Shown here: piece by piece, positions 28,783-40,782 of the stretch
How the letters are laid out: each line of letters begins with the position of its first letter
Numbering within the stretch: the stretch's first letter is position 1
Assembly (NCBI GenBank): GCA_023091665.1
Contig: JALJCQ010000017.1
Coordinates: forward strand, 496,001 to 560,000
Source: Pythium myriotylum
Lineage: Eukaryota > Oomycota > Peronosporomycetes > Pythiales > Pythiaceae
Length of the DNA: 64,000 nucleotides
Direction of reading: 5' to 3'
Notes under the pieces: generated by a model
Seen by the model: the letters and a program-made list of their open reading frames with translations, nothing else
What the model was told of the DNA's origin: nothing
Databases searched by the model: none
Position numbers and translations under genes: made by a program

Positions 28783-30741
28783 CTACTGCTCATTCCGCAG
28801 CTGCGACAGAAACTGCTCCGCTCGTGATCGAACCCCTGAATCTTGAAGCTCACCACCAAGCAGCTTGCTGAGAATTTCGTCAGTACCAGCAAACTTGGCC
28901 ATTTGAGCGAGCTGAGGTTTGGTCACGAGTTTACCCAAAATCAGTATTGCATGGCGGAGAAGCTTCGGGGTTGCCGACTCGAGCTGAAGTTCTCCGACAA
29001 AGAGCGACACTCCGCCGCGCGAAGCCACAGCAGACAGCGCATACTGGTCAGTCTCAACCATATGCGCTAGCGTCTCGATCGCCAACTCCTTTTCTTCCAG
29101 CTCTCCGTCTTGAATTATATCGATCAGTTCCCGAATGTTCGCAGACTGATCACCCAAAGGAATCCGTACACCTCGACTCGCAAGTACGCTTAATAGATAC
29201 ACAGCATCGCGTTTCACCTTGTCATCTCGGTTATGCAGCGTTTCCGCAATCGGTTGTTCAAGGTTGAACGTCACTATGTAACTTTGAATCTCGGGATTAT
29301 CAGCAGCCAAAGCTGCCAGCGCTGACACGGCCGGTGCACTCGACTTGTCGTCTCCGTAAAGCTGAGCTGCGAGTTCCTCAACAACTCCAGCATGCCGCAA
29401 ACGGACCTGTGACGCTTGGCCAACGGATGCGAGCAGCGAAATCAAGCTGGCTGCAAGCACTTTGGCCTGTCGTTCGCCCGTCCTGATAAGCTCGCGAATT
29501 TCGTTGACAATGGATGGCTCGACCTTGATGACCTCGTTTCGCGCCGATTGCAGCGAGTCATCGTTTGTCTCACCAAAACGTGTGTGAAGGCCGTAAATCA
29601 CGGCATAAATGTAAAGTACGCATACCGCAGGATTGTCGGGATTCATCGCTGCATTAATCAACTTGTTGACTCCGTCATGCTCGCGGAGATCATTCCGAAT
29701 GCGTTCGTCCGCCAGTTTCGAGAGCAGTACCTTGACTGCCTCAGTTCTCTTCTCCAAGTCGGGATGGTCGCTCAAGTCACCGAGCAATGTGAGGACGAGA
29801 GTTTGGTCGTACTGGCCATATCTAGAACCTCTATCGCTCACTTGAACACCACATTTGGAACAAAAGATGGCCTTCGGCTTGAGACCGGCATAGCAGCGAT
29901 CACAGACACCCAATGCCGCTGCTACTGCCTCTCGCTCGCGGTCGGCAAAGCGTTTGAGCGTTGTAACAACGGTGGCGAGATCGAGACGTTCCTGAGGGTT
30001 GAGTCGAGCCATTTGCCTCACCAATTCCCAGCCTTCATCTGGCATGTTCGCTGGCTGCGGCGGTAGCTTACCATCCGAGATAAGACTCAACGCGTCTCGG
30101 GCGGCGCCCCTGTACGGGGGCTCACGAGTGAATGCCTCAATGATACACATTGCAAGAGAGTACACGTCTGAGGCAAAGTTCGCTTGGTACTCGAAGCACT
30201 CGGGCGCTTGCCAGTTCAAGGAGCCGAGCATGAACCAGCTCTGTTCGAGCGATTTGATCTCGTCCGAGCTAGTGATCTTGCGGCTGAGTCCAAACCCTGT
30301 GAGCTTGGCCGAACCGTCACCGGCAATCAGCACGTTGGCGAGTTGAAGGTTCCCATGAACGATCTGCTTGCTGTGGAGGTAGAGTAGTGCTTGGGCCGTT
30401 TCGAAGAGGAGCCGCCAAACGTTCTGCGCGTTTGCCGGCGACTTGTTCAGGTACTCGAGAAAGCGCCCGTTGGGAGCATCCTCACAGACCATGAACGGCG
30501 GCTGCACGGTGTGGCACGCGCCGTAGAGCGCCAGCACGTGCGGGTGGTGGAGCTGCGACCAGAGCTCCGCCTGTGGCACGAACTCGTTGTCGATCTGGTC
30601 GCCTTCGAGCTGTAGCGTGCGTACGACGACGTTCGTGGTGCCGAGCCATTTCCCGCGGTGGATGCCGCCGAAGATGCCGCGCGCGAACGGCCGCGCCGCG
30701 AACGTCACCTGCTCCGGCGCGAGGAACCACGGCGGCGCCAT
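28783..30741 (-). CDS. TKL-type pseudokinase with zinc ribbon and ARM-like repeats
   Basis: 652 residues in one exon from the ATG at 30741. Residues about 5-270 form a TKL kinase-like domain with three losses: the beta-3 lysine is Arg (VVVRTL), the catalytic loop is HGNLQLANVL in place of HRD, and DFG is GFG. The alphaF segment SDVYSLAMCIIEAF is retained. At about residues 285-305 there is a C-x2-C-x10-C-x2-C zinc ribbon (CDRC ... CSKC). The remaining 340 residues are helical ARM/HEAT-like repeats. The order and the same substitutions recur in the N-terminal part of the Roco gene that diverges from it, so the two are paralogues. A signalling scaffold role is inferred. In-frame codons upstream of 30741 are not ATG. 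Confidence 0.85.
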   Translation of the reverse strand: MAPPWFLAPEQVTFAARPFARGIFGGIHRGKWLGTTNVVVRTLQLEGDQIDNEFVPQAELWSQLHHPHVLALYGACHTVQPPFMVCEDAPNGRFLEYLNKSPANAQNVWRLLFETAQALLYLHSKQIVHGNLQLANVLIAGDGSAKLTGFGLSRKITSSDEIKSLEQSWFMLGSLNWQAPECFEYQANFASDVYSLAMCIIEAFTREPPYRGAARDALSLISDGKLPPQPANMPDEGWELVRQMARLNPQERLDLATVVTTLKRFADREREAVAAALGVCDRCYAGLKPKAIFCSKCGVQVSDRGSRYGQYDQTLVLTLLGDLSDHPDLEKRTEAVKVLLSKLADERIRNDLREHDGVNKLINAAMNPDNPAVCVLYIYAVIYGLHTRFGETNDDSLQSARNEVIKVEPSIVNEIRELIRTGERQAKVLAASLISLLASVGQASQVRLRHAGVVEELAAQLYGDDKSSAPAVSALAALAADNPEIQSYIVTFNLEQPIAETLHNRDDKVKRDAVYLLSVLASRGVRIPLGDQSANIRELIDIIQDGELEEKELAIETLAHMVETDQYALSAVASRGGVSLFVGELQLESATPKLLRHAILILGKLVTKPQLAQMAKFAGTDEILSKLLGGELQDSGVRSRAEQFLSQLRNEQ

Positions 30742-30969
30742 GATCAGCGAGACCGCCAACGCTGGCTGAATGGACCCCTGTCAACAAGTTGACCAGCTGC
30801 AGTTCACAAAACAAGGTTCATTCACAGTCATTTCAGTACACAAAGTTACTTTGAAAGTACCTAGCTATCGATCTTTCTATCTCCGTATCACCTCATTTTG
30901 GTAACTTACCAATCATTGTGCACCCAAATCTCGCTCCCCCTTCCATCTTCCGCTGTCCTTCGTCGTGCC
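30742..30969. promoter_or_regulatory. Shared divergent promoter of two paralogous pseudokinase genes
   Basis: 228 bp between divergent ATGs. CATTCACAG and TCATTTCAG near 30820-30833 and CTTCCATCTTCCGCTG near 30939-30955 could serve as starts. The head-to-head layout suggests co-expression. Confidence 0.4.
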
Positions 30970-33900
30970 ATGGACGGCGACGGCGTGGCCGCGCAGCCGC
31001 CATGGTTTGTGCCGCGCGAGCACCTCACCGTGAGCGACCTCATGTTCGCGCCTGGCCTCTTCGGCGGAGTCTACCGCGGCCGGTGGCTCCACACGACCAA
31101 GGTCGTGGTGCGCAAGCTCGAGCCGAACGACGACGACCCCAATCGCGACGAGATCGAGCGCCAGTTTCTGCGGCAGATCGAGCTCTGGGCGACGTTCCAC
31201 CACCCGAACATCCTCCAGATGTACGGCGCCTGCCACATCGGCACTCCCAAGTTCATGTTCTGTGAAGACGCTGTGCTGCGCGACATGGGCGTTTACTTGG
31301 CGAGATCGGCGATCCACCGGCAGCGCCTCTGGCGACTGCTTCACCAGGTCGCGCAAGGACTGCGGTACCTCCACAGCATCAATGTTGTGCACGGAAATCT
31401 AAACTTGAGCAGTGTTCTCATCGGTGGAGATAAATGCGCGCGTATTACGGGCTTTGGGCTGAGTCGGAAGGTGAAGACGAACGATCGTGTCAACGAGCTC
31501 GACGAAAGCTCGACGCAGGAGTTGTCGTTGAGTAAATTCGTGCCGGCGAGTATCGTGTACGGATCGACTTTTGAGTCAGACATTTATGCGTTGGCCATCT
31601 GCATTCTCGAAGCCTCCACTGGGCAGTCCCCATTCTCCAACCTCGCGCCTGATGAGATCCAGGATCTGGTTAGACGTAGAGAGTTACCAGAACGACCAAA
31701 AGACGCCCCAGACGATGCGTGGGAGCTTGTTGTCGACATGACCAAGGCGGATCCCGATGAACGGCTCAGCCTTGACGATGCGTTAGCTCAACTCAAGCGG
31801 TTGGCTGATCTGGAGGAGCTCCTGAATGACAAAGTGTGCGGCTGTGGGCTCGACCTAGATCCTGAATCAAAGTTCTGTCTGCAGTGCGGTGCTGAACAAG
31901 ATGAAGACCTCTCGATCCACTCACGTGAGGATATCAAAAGGTGTGTGCAGATGCTCGAAACGGCAAGTGAAGTTAGACGGATCAACGCGGCGAAGGCACT
32001 CGCCAACTACGCTTTTGACTCCTTAGATCGTCAGCAGAATGTTGCGGCAGCGAGTGGGATCACTCGATTGATTAAGTTGTTGAGGCATTCGAATGATGAA
32101 GTCAAAATACGAGCCGCACAGGCACTTGGTGCAGTTGTCTGCTTGAACGAGTCGCTTCAAGTTACAGCCGCGGACGAAGGTGCAGTGCAGGCGCTCCTCA
32201 AGACTCTGCGCACAGGCTCGAGGGTCGTTCAACAGCGTGTGGTCTGGGTTCTGTGCCTGGTCATCGACTCTGATGCGGTTGATCAACGCACAGCGCGGAC
32301 ACTACTTCAAGAAATGACGGAGTCAGGGGATCGCAGTAGCCTCCAAAACCCCATTCAGTCAAAGATGGCACCCACAGGACAAAGTCGATTCCATGTCGCT
32401 TGCTCCCAGGTCCTTCGCCTTCTTGAGATATCCAATCGAGAAGAGTTTTCATCAACAAAGTTCACAGACTTGGGTGCCTTGTTGTCATCTACCATTGAAG
32501 ATGGAGATGGAGGTCTGCTACGTTACCTCGTAGCGAAAGGTGCTAGACTCCGAGACTTCGACGATGTAAGTGTTACAACAGCAACTAGGATGTGGGGTGC
32601 CCATTTAACCGCTGGTTTATGTTCAATAGTTGTCGATACCACTTCACCACATCGCTTTGCGCCAGCGAAACTTCAAAGTTCTCTCTTTTCTCATCAAAAA
32701 TGGTGTTTCAGTGAATGCTGTTGGAGTGGTGGGTGAGGTGTTGTTCGCTTGGGATCGACCCAAAGATTGACGTGGCTCTTTGCCGTACCTAGGGAAAAGA
32801 CACGGCTCTACAACTTGCCATAAAACAAGGGGACAAATTGGTCGTCGAATTTCTTCTTCAGCACGGCGCAGACGTGTTCATCGTCGATGAGGTTTGTTTT
32901 GAATCACTTGGTTTTTCTGAAACCCATCGTTGAAATATTCGAATCTGTAGAATGAGTATTCTCCACTCTGCAATGCAATCTTCTCGGACGAAGCTGCCAA
33001 TCGAGGCGCTGAGAGAGCATACGATATTGTTCGATTGCTGTGTGAGCACGGAGCGAAATGGGATTCAAGCTGTAAGCAGCAGCGCCGAGAAGTCACCATT
33101 CGAAGACATGCTGGTGCGTCTTTAGCAGCCTGGCAACTGGGACTATCAATGTGCTCAATTTTCTGGTCGCGTGGGACGAAAATGGATGTCCCGGTGGAGG
33201 TCGTAAAACGAGGAGAAGATTCTGTCAAGACTTTCCTCGCGGAACGCCTGGCTACAAAAAATGATGAACTGGTTTATCGGCGAAAGATCTGCGTTGTTGG
33301 CCCGAGTATGTGGGGCAAGTCCAGCTTGGTTCGCTCACTTGTGACTGGAAGACCAAGTCTCGTCAACTTGAGCGACCGAACAATCGGTATAGATTTGTAT
33401 CCAATGGCATTCACCGAGGAAGACGACGGACATACCATCAAGCATGAGGCCACGATGTGGGACTTTGCAGGGCAGGACGTGTATCAAGTGGCCCATTCAG
33501 TGTTCTTCTCAGAGCGCACACTGTATCTGCTGTGCATAGACCTCGCTGCATACGCACGAGCAATTGAAGAGGCTAATCAAGAACATGACCAACGGATAGC
33601 CGAGGCAAAGTTATACCGTTTCACGATGGACCACATTTGCAACTGGGTGCGGCTAATTCTTGTTCGTCAACCTGATGCCGAGTTCTTTGTCGTCGGTACC
33701 AAGGCGGACAAGCTCACAGATGATCAGGTCAAGCGAGTGAAGCTGGAGCTACGGATTTGCCTGGGTGAGTTCCTGCGGGAGCTCGAGCGAGAGTCGAGTA
33801 CGACCATGCGGCCTGCGCCACAGCACGATGAGCATACTGTAGTCGTCGAGAAACGGTTTGCTCAGCTACGACGAAGTTTCAGCGAGTGCCTCGTCGTCTC

Positions 33901-36314
33901 TTGTGCGACGGTAGACGCGGTGACCGAGATTCAAGCCGCTGTCAAAGCTGCTCTCATCGCCAAACGAGGCTTCGAGATGCCTAAAACTTACACAAGCGTT
34001 CTCGAAGAGGTGCGCAATTTGCAACGCGATGCATCAAAACTCCGGTCGCCTGAGATGCGCAATAAGGCGCTAATCACGACCATGCGAACATTGTGTTCCA
34101 CTCTTGTTCGTAAGATCCCCAGCCTCACGTACGACCAGTGCATCAATATTTTGCGAACTCTTCACGACCTCGGAGACGTTCTCGTCTATGAGCAGATCCA
34201 CTCGGGCGTAGATTTCGTAATTCTTGACCCGACCGTGCTGATCGATTTCGTACGCGAGGTCGTAGATCACAACCACCAAGAAAGCGGACAGTACGACGAA
34301 CTGCGAAGTGAAGGCCTCCTAAGGCACTCGCAGCTGAAGAAATTTCCGCTGTGGAGCACACTGGATGACGATGAAGTCATTTATCTGATGAAGCTCTTGT
34401 TGCAGCAGAACCAGCTGGCGTACCCCGCAGATAATCAGTCGATGGATGCAACATCTGACCTCATCGTGCCGTCCTATTGGAAGGCCAAGGCAGAGATTGA
34501 GTCCGGAGAAGGCCCACATGCTGTGACTCGACTATCAAGTACAGCGTTTGAAGTCGGCTGGCAATACACAGTCCCATCCTCGGTCTCAGAGATCGTGTTT
34601 GATCAGTTTGCAGTTCAGAGTTACACAACGCTGTTTCCTCGATCAGTTGGGCCAACGTGGGTCTTAGTCAGCATCCGCGAAGAGTTCAATGCGACCATCG
34701 TGTTGATTCCTGGGCCTACACGGCATGACATAATTCGTCTTAGTGTGTCCGCGCATGGGAAAACGCGTGCGTGGGAGTGCATCCGCTTTTTCATCATGGC
34801 CATGGAGATTGTGTTGGCCGGGTACCCAGGGTTACATCCATCGCGACACATCATCGATGAAGGCGGCATCCATAGTGTAAGTGACGCAGTTAAGCTCTTC
34901 AAGGATGCCGCTGCGATGGGACGAGACATTACGCAGAGTCCCGAGTGGGCGTGGCTGCCTGCGGAGCTGGACTGGTTCTCTGAGAAGGCGTGGGAAAAGC
35001 CTGGTGTGCTGAAGGAGATTGCCATGCGTGCGAGTGTGCATCAAGTCGCGAAAGCAACAGATACGCTGAAGAATTTGGTTGTTTCCGGAGATAAGCGGAG
35101 GAGATTCCCGGCGTTGTGGACGCTTACCTATGCCGAGAACGCCAGCGTCGTCCAATTGAGAATGCTCAGCGACGAATCAGGAATTTGCTACCACGAACCA
35201 ATTTTGATACAAGTTCCTTCTCGGTTCCTTGCTCTGTATGGAGGCTGGATTCAGGTAAGCGAAGGTTTGAATGCTCGTCAACAAGCTGTGTGTAAAGTCG
35301 CATACGTGTAGACTGGGCTGTCGATCCTATCGACAATTTCCTCCACATTGATACCGATGAACCTAGTTCAAGAAGTCGCGGACCTCGCCAAGTCTGGTAA
35401 GCCTTGTCCTCTTTGATGTTTTTCGGTCATCTCCCTCAAACGATTGGCAATGCAATCACTGTAGCAATCGACGATCCTGTGCTACGTGCGCAGTCCATAC
35501 ACAACATGATCGGTCAGTTGGATCAATCTAGCGACGACTTCCAGCCCGCAAAGGATCGCCAGTGGTTTGAAGGCAGATCTGTGTACATGCTGCGTGAACT
35601 GCTTAAACTCCACAACGCAGAGTTTGATGAGCTCATGATCACAGAGCTCTCGAAACTTCAATGCGCGTTTACGCCCGAGGGATACTACGTTTGGGTTTCG
35701 AAAGACGAAATCAGAAACTCGGATGGACGGCTCACACCGTGTGACCAGGAAGACCTTTGGATCCCATCGTCACCAGGATCTTCCTCTGCTAGCACCATCT
35801 CTACAAGCGAGTCGGTTACTTCAACACGCGTGCAATTATTTGTGTTTGACATTAAAGGGCTCGACAATTGGGACTGGCACAAGGCGTATTGCCGATGGGA
35901 GATCGTGTACGACTCGGGCGCATCGTCCGACTTTGACCGCACAGTTAGCGCATCGAACAATCGCCCTTCGACGTGGAAGGAACCGTTCCGTGTTCGCAAC
36001 GCCAAAACGCTCGGCATGCTCCGAGGCGCGATTTTACGAGTCCAGGCAAAGCGCTCCAGTCGGATGTTTGGACTCATCAAGTACGCAAAGCCTTGGATAT
36101 CTTTCCTCAGACAAGCTAACGATCTTCCTGTTGTAACAGGGAACTTGGCAATGGACAAATTGATCTGAAAGACTATCTAGAAACAAATTACGAAGGAAGC
36201 GGACCGCACGAAGTAAGCTTCTCGATCCCGCTGGAATCGGCCTCTCATCCGCGACTTGCTGTCGAATGTGCAATCACATTCACCCTCCCGGATGAGAGTG
36301 CACCAGGCGCTTGA
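30970..36314 (+). CDS. Roco protein with N-terminal pseudokinase, zinc ribbon, ARM, ankyrin, ROC, COR and C2 domains
   Basis: Exons closing in phase are 30970-32565, 32630-32728, 32793-32891, 32951-33071, 33126-35254, 35312-35396, 35465-36080 and 36140-36314: 1640 codons, 1639 aa. A TKL pseudokinase (VVVRKL, HGNLNLSSVL and GFG in place of the Lys, HRD and DFG motifs) is followed by a zinc ribbon (C-x-C-x10-C-x2-C, about residue 290) and ARM-like helices. Ankyrin repeats span the four small exons (for example TALQLAIKQGDKLVVEFLLQHG). ROC: P-loop GPSMWGKSS at about 697-705, switch II WDFAGQ, G4 TKAD. COR follows, then a C2-like domain from about 1499 (VQLFVFDIKG to the C-terminus). In LRRK-type Rocos the kinase follows COR; here a dead kinase precedes it. 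GTP-dependent signalling is inferred. Confidence 0.87.
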
Positions 36315-36801
36315 GCATTGATGAGTGTTCTGAGATATAAATGCATTATCATCAGCGGCGTCCATGGGTCGAGATAAAATTCAACCGAACAACACCGCGA
36401 GTGGTTCAAACTCTGACTTGTTTTTAGGTTTTCGTTAGATGCAGGCAAAGAACCACAGTAACTTCTCAAGACGAAACTAGACACAGATATTCACAGTGTA
36501 TCGACGTAGGTAAGTCAAAATCTACTCGGGTACAGAATCGGTGCAAGTGATAGGGATGATCACAATGTGCTATCCCATCTCGGTAACCGAGAGGATTTGT
36601 CTGCGCTTGTGGAAGCCTGCCGACGCGGTGAGATCTCATTGGATTGAGGCAGACGCTTATCAGCAATCAAGACAGCGTGGATTCGAACTGAATGAGGTCG
36701 TAAAGATGGTTGGCCACTGCTCGATGCCCAGAAAGAAGGTTGATTGCATTCCAAGACTCTTGGCTTTGGCTAAGCGCTCGCGCAGTGTTCAACCTGAGCA
36801 G
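36315..36801. other. Spacer, probably holding the 5' exon of the BT1 transporter
   Basis: Plus-strand fragments here (for example from ATG 36710 or 36667) could supply the first exon of the next gene, but I could not find a phase-consistent donor. Nothing else is recognisable. Confidence 0.35.
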
Positions 36802-38486
36802 CCACGGACAGTGTCGAAAAGGCGGATCGCACGTCTCTCTCAAGCCTCGGGCATGCCAAGCTTCAAGTGGAGCCGGCCGGCTACAACTCGCTCAAGTCCC
36901 CTTTGGATGAAAACCTCGAAGTGGGTGCGCTGCGCGAAGGTGGCAGGCCGAACATCTACAGTAAGGAACACGTGGGAATCCTTGTCCATTATTTCGGTGC
37001 CGGCATGGTCTACAGCGTCTTCTACAAGCTCGTGTACCCCTTCTTGAACAACTACTTGCGCATGTCAGGCGTCGCGACCTCGTCGGCGAGCGTCTTAATG
37101 TCGCTGCCGTACACGCTACGCGTGATCTTCGGCCTTGTGTCCGATTGTTTCCCGATCGCAGGCTATCGCCGCCGACCGTACATGTTGATTGACTGGGGAC
37201 TCTGCGCTGTGTGCAGTGTAGTGATGGCCTGCCTGTCGATTGGCGAGCCGTATTACCCGGAACGCAAGTATGCAACGATGAATCCGAAGCTTCTCTCGGC
37301 TGACGTGCTGGCGACTTTCAACCGAGATGCTCCAGATTCGGGAACAAAGTTTGTGCTGCTTCTAATTCTCGCGAATCTCGGTGTCGTCATGGCTGGTGCG
37401 GCCAGTGGCGGCGTACTTGTCGAATTATCCCAGCGCGAACCGGAGAACGTGCGAGGTACGCTACAAACCATGATCTGGGTGACGCGAGACCTGGGAAATA
37501 TTGCTGCGTCAGTGCTCGTGGGCTTCGGTCTGAACAGTGGAGACTTTGGCGGGTCCTTCGACGGTTCGATTGGTGTGAATGCTCTCATGGCTATTTGCGC
37601 AGTTGTATCGGCGATTACAGCGGCATCTGCGTGGTTTAACATCACAGAGAGCGGCTTGAACGAGCGTCTCTCTATGTGGAAGGAGATCATGCGCCTCTTT
37701 GACCTCATACAGTACAAGGTCGTGTACTATGTCCTCGCGTTCAAGTTCTTCAAGACGCTGTTCGCGAACACGAGCGTGACCGCCGCAGCGCCGATTCGCA
37801 GTACGTGGGCCAAGGTCGAGCCGCTAAACAGTCAAATCGCGTCGATCTTGAGCTCGACCATTGCGACAATCTCGCTCATGGTCATCAAGCAGTACGGTCT
37901 GAGCTGGAACTGGCGCCTCATTATCATCACGGCACAGATCGCGGTCGTGTTCATCGACGTCTTTCCGACCTTCTTCACGATCTGGAATGTCTACAGAAGT
38001 CAGTGGTTCTGGCTCGGCGTGCCGCTTTTGCAAGAACTTCCGAGTACCTTCAGCTTCATTGTCTCGACCTTTTGCATGGTTGAGATCATGGACAAAGGCA
38101 ACGAAGCCGCGTTTTACGGCCTCGTGTACACGGTCTCGTCCCTTGCATCACCCTTTTCAACAGTCATTTACAAGCAGGTGGATGCGAATTTTGACATTGC
38201 TCTGGCCGACATCCAAGTGGATGACACGCACGTGCGCACACAAGTCACCTACGCATACCTCTTCCAGTACGCCATGCAGCTTTTCTCGCTCGTGTTCGTG
38301 GTCTTCCTGCAGAGGCAGAAGGCCGAGATCCAGCAGATGAAACGCGACGGCAGCAAGAGCTTCGCTGTGGGCGTCATAACCGTTGTGCTACTGGTCTTCG
38401 TATTCGTCTGGTCCGTGATGACTAACCTCATGTCGATCTTCCCGTCAACCTCATGTCTCGTCATAGCCGGTGGTAAAGGTTGCTAG
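36802..38486 (+). CDS. BT1/FBT-family (folate-biopterin transporter type) membrane protein
   Basis: The frame is open from an AG acceptor-like site at 36800-36801 to TAG at 38484-38486, 560 residues plus a split first codon. No in-frame ATG lies at the expected place, so a short 5' exon upstream is assumed and left unresolved. The body is an MFS-like protein with about 11-12 membrane spans, starting with EGGRPNIYSKEHVGILVHYF and VYPFLNNYLRM. The LRVIFGLVSDCFPIAGYRRRPYM motif between TM2 and TM3 is typical of the BT1 family (cf. plastid and trypanosomatid folate/biopterin transporters). In oomycetes the family is expanded; the substrate of this member is unknown. It localises to membranes. Confidence 0.85.
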
Positions 38487-38739
38487 AGCATAGCCGAATA
38501 TCGCACTTTGACAGGAGTCTGTCAGGTGACGTTACTGTATCACTGTGCGAGGGAACGGCAAGACTTTGAAAGTGAACTCGTTCTGCCGACTTCACGTCAA
38601 TGAACGATCACACATCTGGACACAAATCAAGTCAAGTGAGTTTTTTGGTGATGCCTGAGCTAAAAGCGTATTTCCCCTTCGATTGGTACAGACTGACTGA
38701 CTAGAGAAGAATAGCATTCGAGCAATGCCCAATGCGGTC

Positions 38740-40518
38740 CTACCACGTATTCTCGCAGCAAGCCGAGTGCGCTGTTGGCTTCGTCGACTTGCTCTTGATC
38801 TTTCCATTCGTCAGTTCGCACTTCTCAGCAACTGCGCACGGCGGAAGCACGCCCCGCTTCCTCATGTCGGCAACAATCGCATTAATCCGAATGCCCGCAT
38901 TGTACTCGCTCTCACCCCTAGTGTCATTACTGATGCTGCCGAACATGTAATCGACCAGACTCGAGTACCATCCCGAGGGCTGCCCCAAGGCGCCACCTCG
39001 CATACCCGTCCCTGCATGATGTAGCGCAACGACTACGTTGTCTCGCTGGCTAATCACAGGCGAACCAGAGGACCCAGGCGCCGTGTCGGCGTTGTACCAC
39101 ACACTCCCATTCGCGAACGATAAGTCCACGTCCCCCACGATACCGTCACTTGTATCGTCTCTCAAACTCGAATTTGCCATACGAATTGTTGCGGGCTTGC
39201 CATCCTTCACGGATGCAATCGTTTTGGGTTCGCCATTTGGATGCTGTGGGATGTAAATGGCTTCGCCGTCGACTGGGCCGCTCTCACGGAGAGTGAGATA
39301 GCCAAATTTCTTTGCCAGGTCCTCGCTTCGCGAGCTATCTGAGCTGGGGATCAGACGCAGGAGACAGTAATCAAGCGACTCGCTCGCCGCAACAATGGCA
39401 ACTCGCGTTGCGTCGATCTCCCCCGCTCGCTCGCCAGTTGTGCCCGTGACGTTGCAGGTCTTCGACTCGGCCATGAAGTTGACGGTCGCTTGTGTCAGGT
39501 AGGACGCGCCACGGCCATCGCTATCTCCAGAAGTGGATGTTGACTGATCTACAGAAGGCACCGCTGAAGGGATACTACTCGCGTTCGTCAAGTTTTGACG
39601 GCGCAGCATCGAAGCCTGAGCCCGAGGGATGGGCCCGCGAGAGCGGCCTGTCAACTCGAAGAAGCAATGGTAGTTCGTGAGCATGTGATTGCCGCGTCCG
39701 ACGAGCCACCCCGTACAGAACGTCCAAGATCCGGTACCTGCCGGGTTGTCTGACTGCTCATCATGAGCATCTTCACTGCCGACGGTTCCATCACTTCCCG
39801 ACATGCTATCGGGTAGCCGCGGACGATTGAGGGGGCGTTGGATCATAAGTCTTGCGACGCTGCGTGCCTTGCTATACCACTTCGGCTGGCTTGTCTTGTA
39901 GCAAATCGCAGGCTTCATTTCATTCCTCGCTCCAATCGTACTCTCCAGCGGTTCGCTCTCGCCCACGCAGTCAGCACAATCTTCATCGCTTCTTCGAGAC
40001 CGTCGCCATGGGAGGAATCCGTATGTGTATGAGTCCACGACTAGCACCGCGTTATCCATCTGCTTGCGATCGATTGGGAGCACTAAGGTCGTGAGGCTTG
40101 GCCAGTATTCGATCACTACCCGATTTCCAAGCGTAAGAAACGGGTGGTTCCATAGAATGGAGCGTGGGCGCATTTGTCTGGCGACAGATTGGTTACTTGC
40201 AGCGATCGCGACTTGAGTAGAGTTGCTGGGATTTCGGATCACGACTCGATCACCAGGTAGCAAGGCGATCTCACGGATATTCACGGCCATGAGCACTGCT
40301 CCAGGCTGGTAGATCTGGCGAACTTGTGGGACTTGGCGACGAGGAAACACCGTGAACTGTTGACGAGCTTCTTTCTCAGCGTACTCGTGGACGGTGATTT
40401 TGAGGGTGGGGTCATACGGCGTAAGGGGAAGCGACTCTGTGGCACCACGGATTGCACTTTCGCTGATGACGGCTTGCAGCAAGAGAACGAGGGCGACTAC
40501 CACCCAGAGAGATGACAT
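38740..40518 (-). CDS. Secreted PA-clan (trypsin-like) serine protease
   Basis: 592 residues. The ATG at 40518 is preferred over one at 40719 because it opens a signal peptide (MSSLWVVVALVLLLQAVISES). A large N-terminal region of about 240 residues has no named domain. The protease part has the PA-clan triad: His in MLTNYHCFFE, Asp in LDYCLLRL and Ser in TAPGSSGSPVIS, with the glutamyl-endopeptidase/PF13365-like spacing and a YIPQHPNGEPK strand. All three residues are present, so it is predicted active. Many NxS/T sites support an extracellular location. It might act in nutrition or at the host interface. The neighbour on the same strand (40783 onward) is unrelated. Confidence 0.83.
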   Translation of the reverse strand: MSSLWVVVALVLLLQAVISESAIRGATESLPLTPYDPTLKITVHEYAEKEARQQFTVFPRRQVPQVRQIYQPGAVLMAVNIREIALLPGDRVVIRNPSNSTQVAIAASNQSVARQMRPRSILWNHPFLTLGNRVVIEYWPSLTTLVLPIDRKQMDNAVLVVDSYTYGFLPWRRSRRSDEDCADCVGESEPLESTIGARNEMKPAICYKTSQPKWYSKARSVARLMIQRPLNRPRLPDSMSGSDGTVGSEDAHDEQSDNPAGTGSWTFCTGWLVGRGNHMLTNYHCFFELTGRSRGPIPRAQASMLRRQNLTNASSIPSAVPSVDQSTSTSGDSDGRGASYLTQATVNFMAESKTCNVTGTTGERAGEIDATRVAIVAASESLDYCLLRLIPSSDSSRSEDLAKKFGYLTLRESGPVDGEAIYIPQHPNGEPKTIASVKDGKPATIRMANSSLRDDTSDGIVGDVDLSFANGSVWYNADTAPGSSGSPVISQRDNVVVALHHAGTGMRGGALGQPSGWYSSLVDYMFGSISNDTRGESEYNAGIRINAIVADMRKRGVLPPCAVAEKCELTNGKIKSKSTKPTAHSACCENTW

Positions 40519-40782
40519 GCGTACTCGTTTGGACAGATCACAAAGTGAACTTGGAAGGCGATCGACGTCGTCCTCGGACCGATGCCGTTTCCCAGGTGTC
40601 TGAGACGAGGGTCCAACTGCCTGATTTGAAAGTGGTTTTCGAACCGATAGCGACTGGTATGTCTCCGAGTGCAAGATGTAGTCGGATGTACACAGACGAT
40701 CTTTGAGATAAAACAGCATGGACCGAGGAACGTCTTTTGTCTCTGTTGATCGTCGCTGCCTAGTGTTCCTGGTAGTGGAAGG

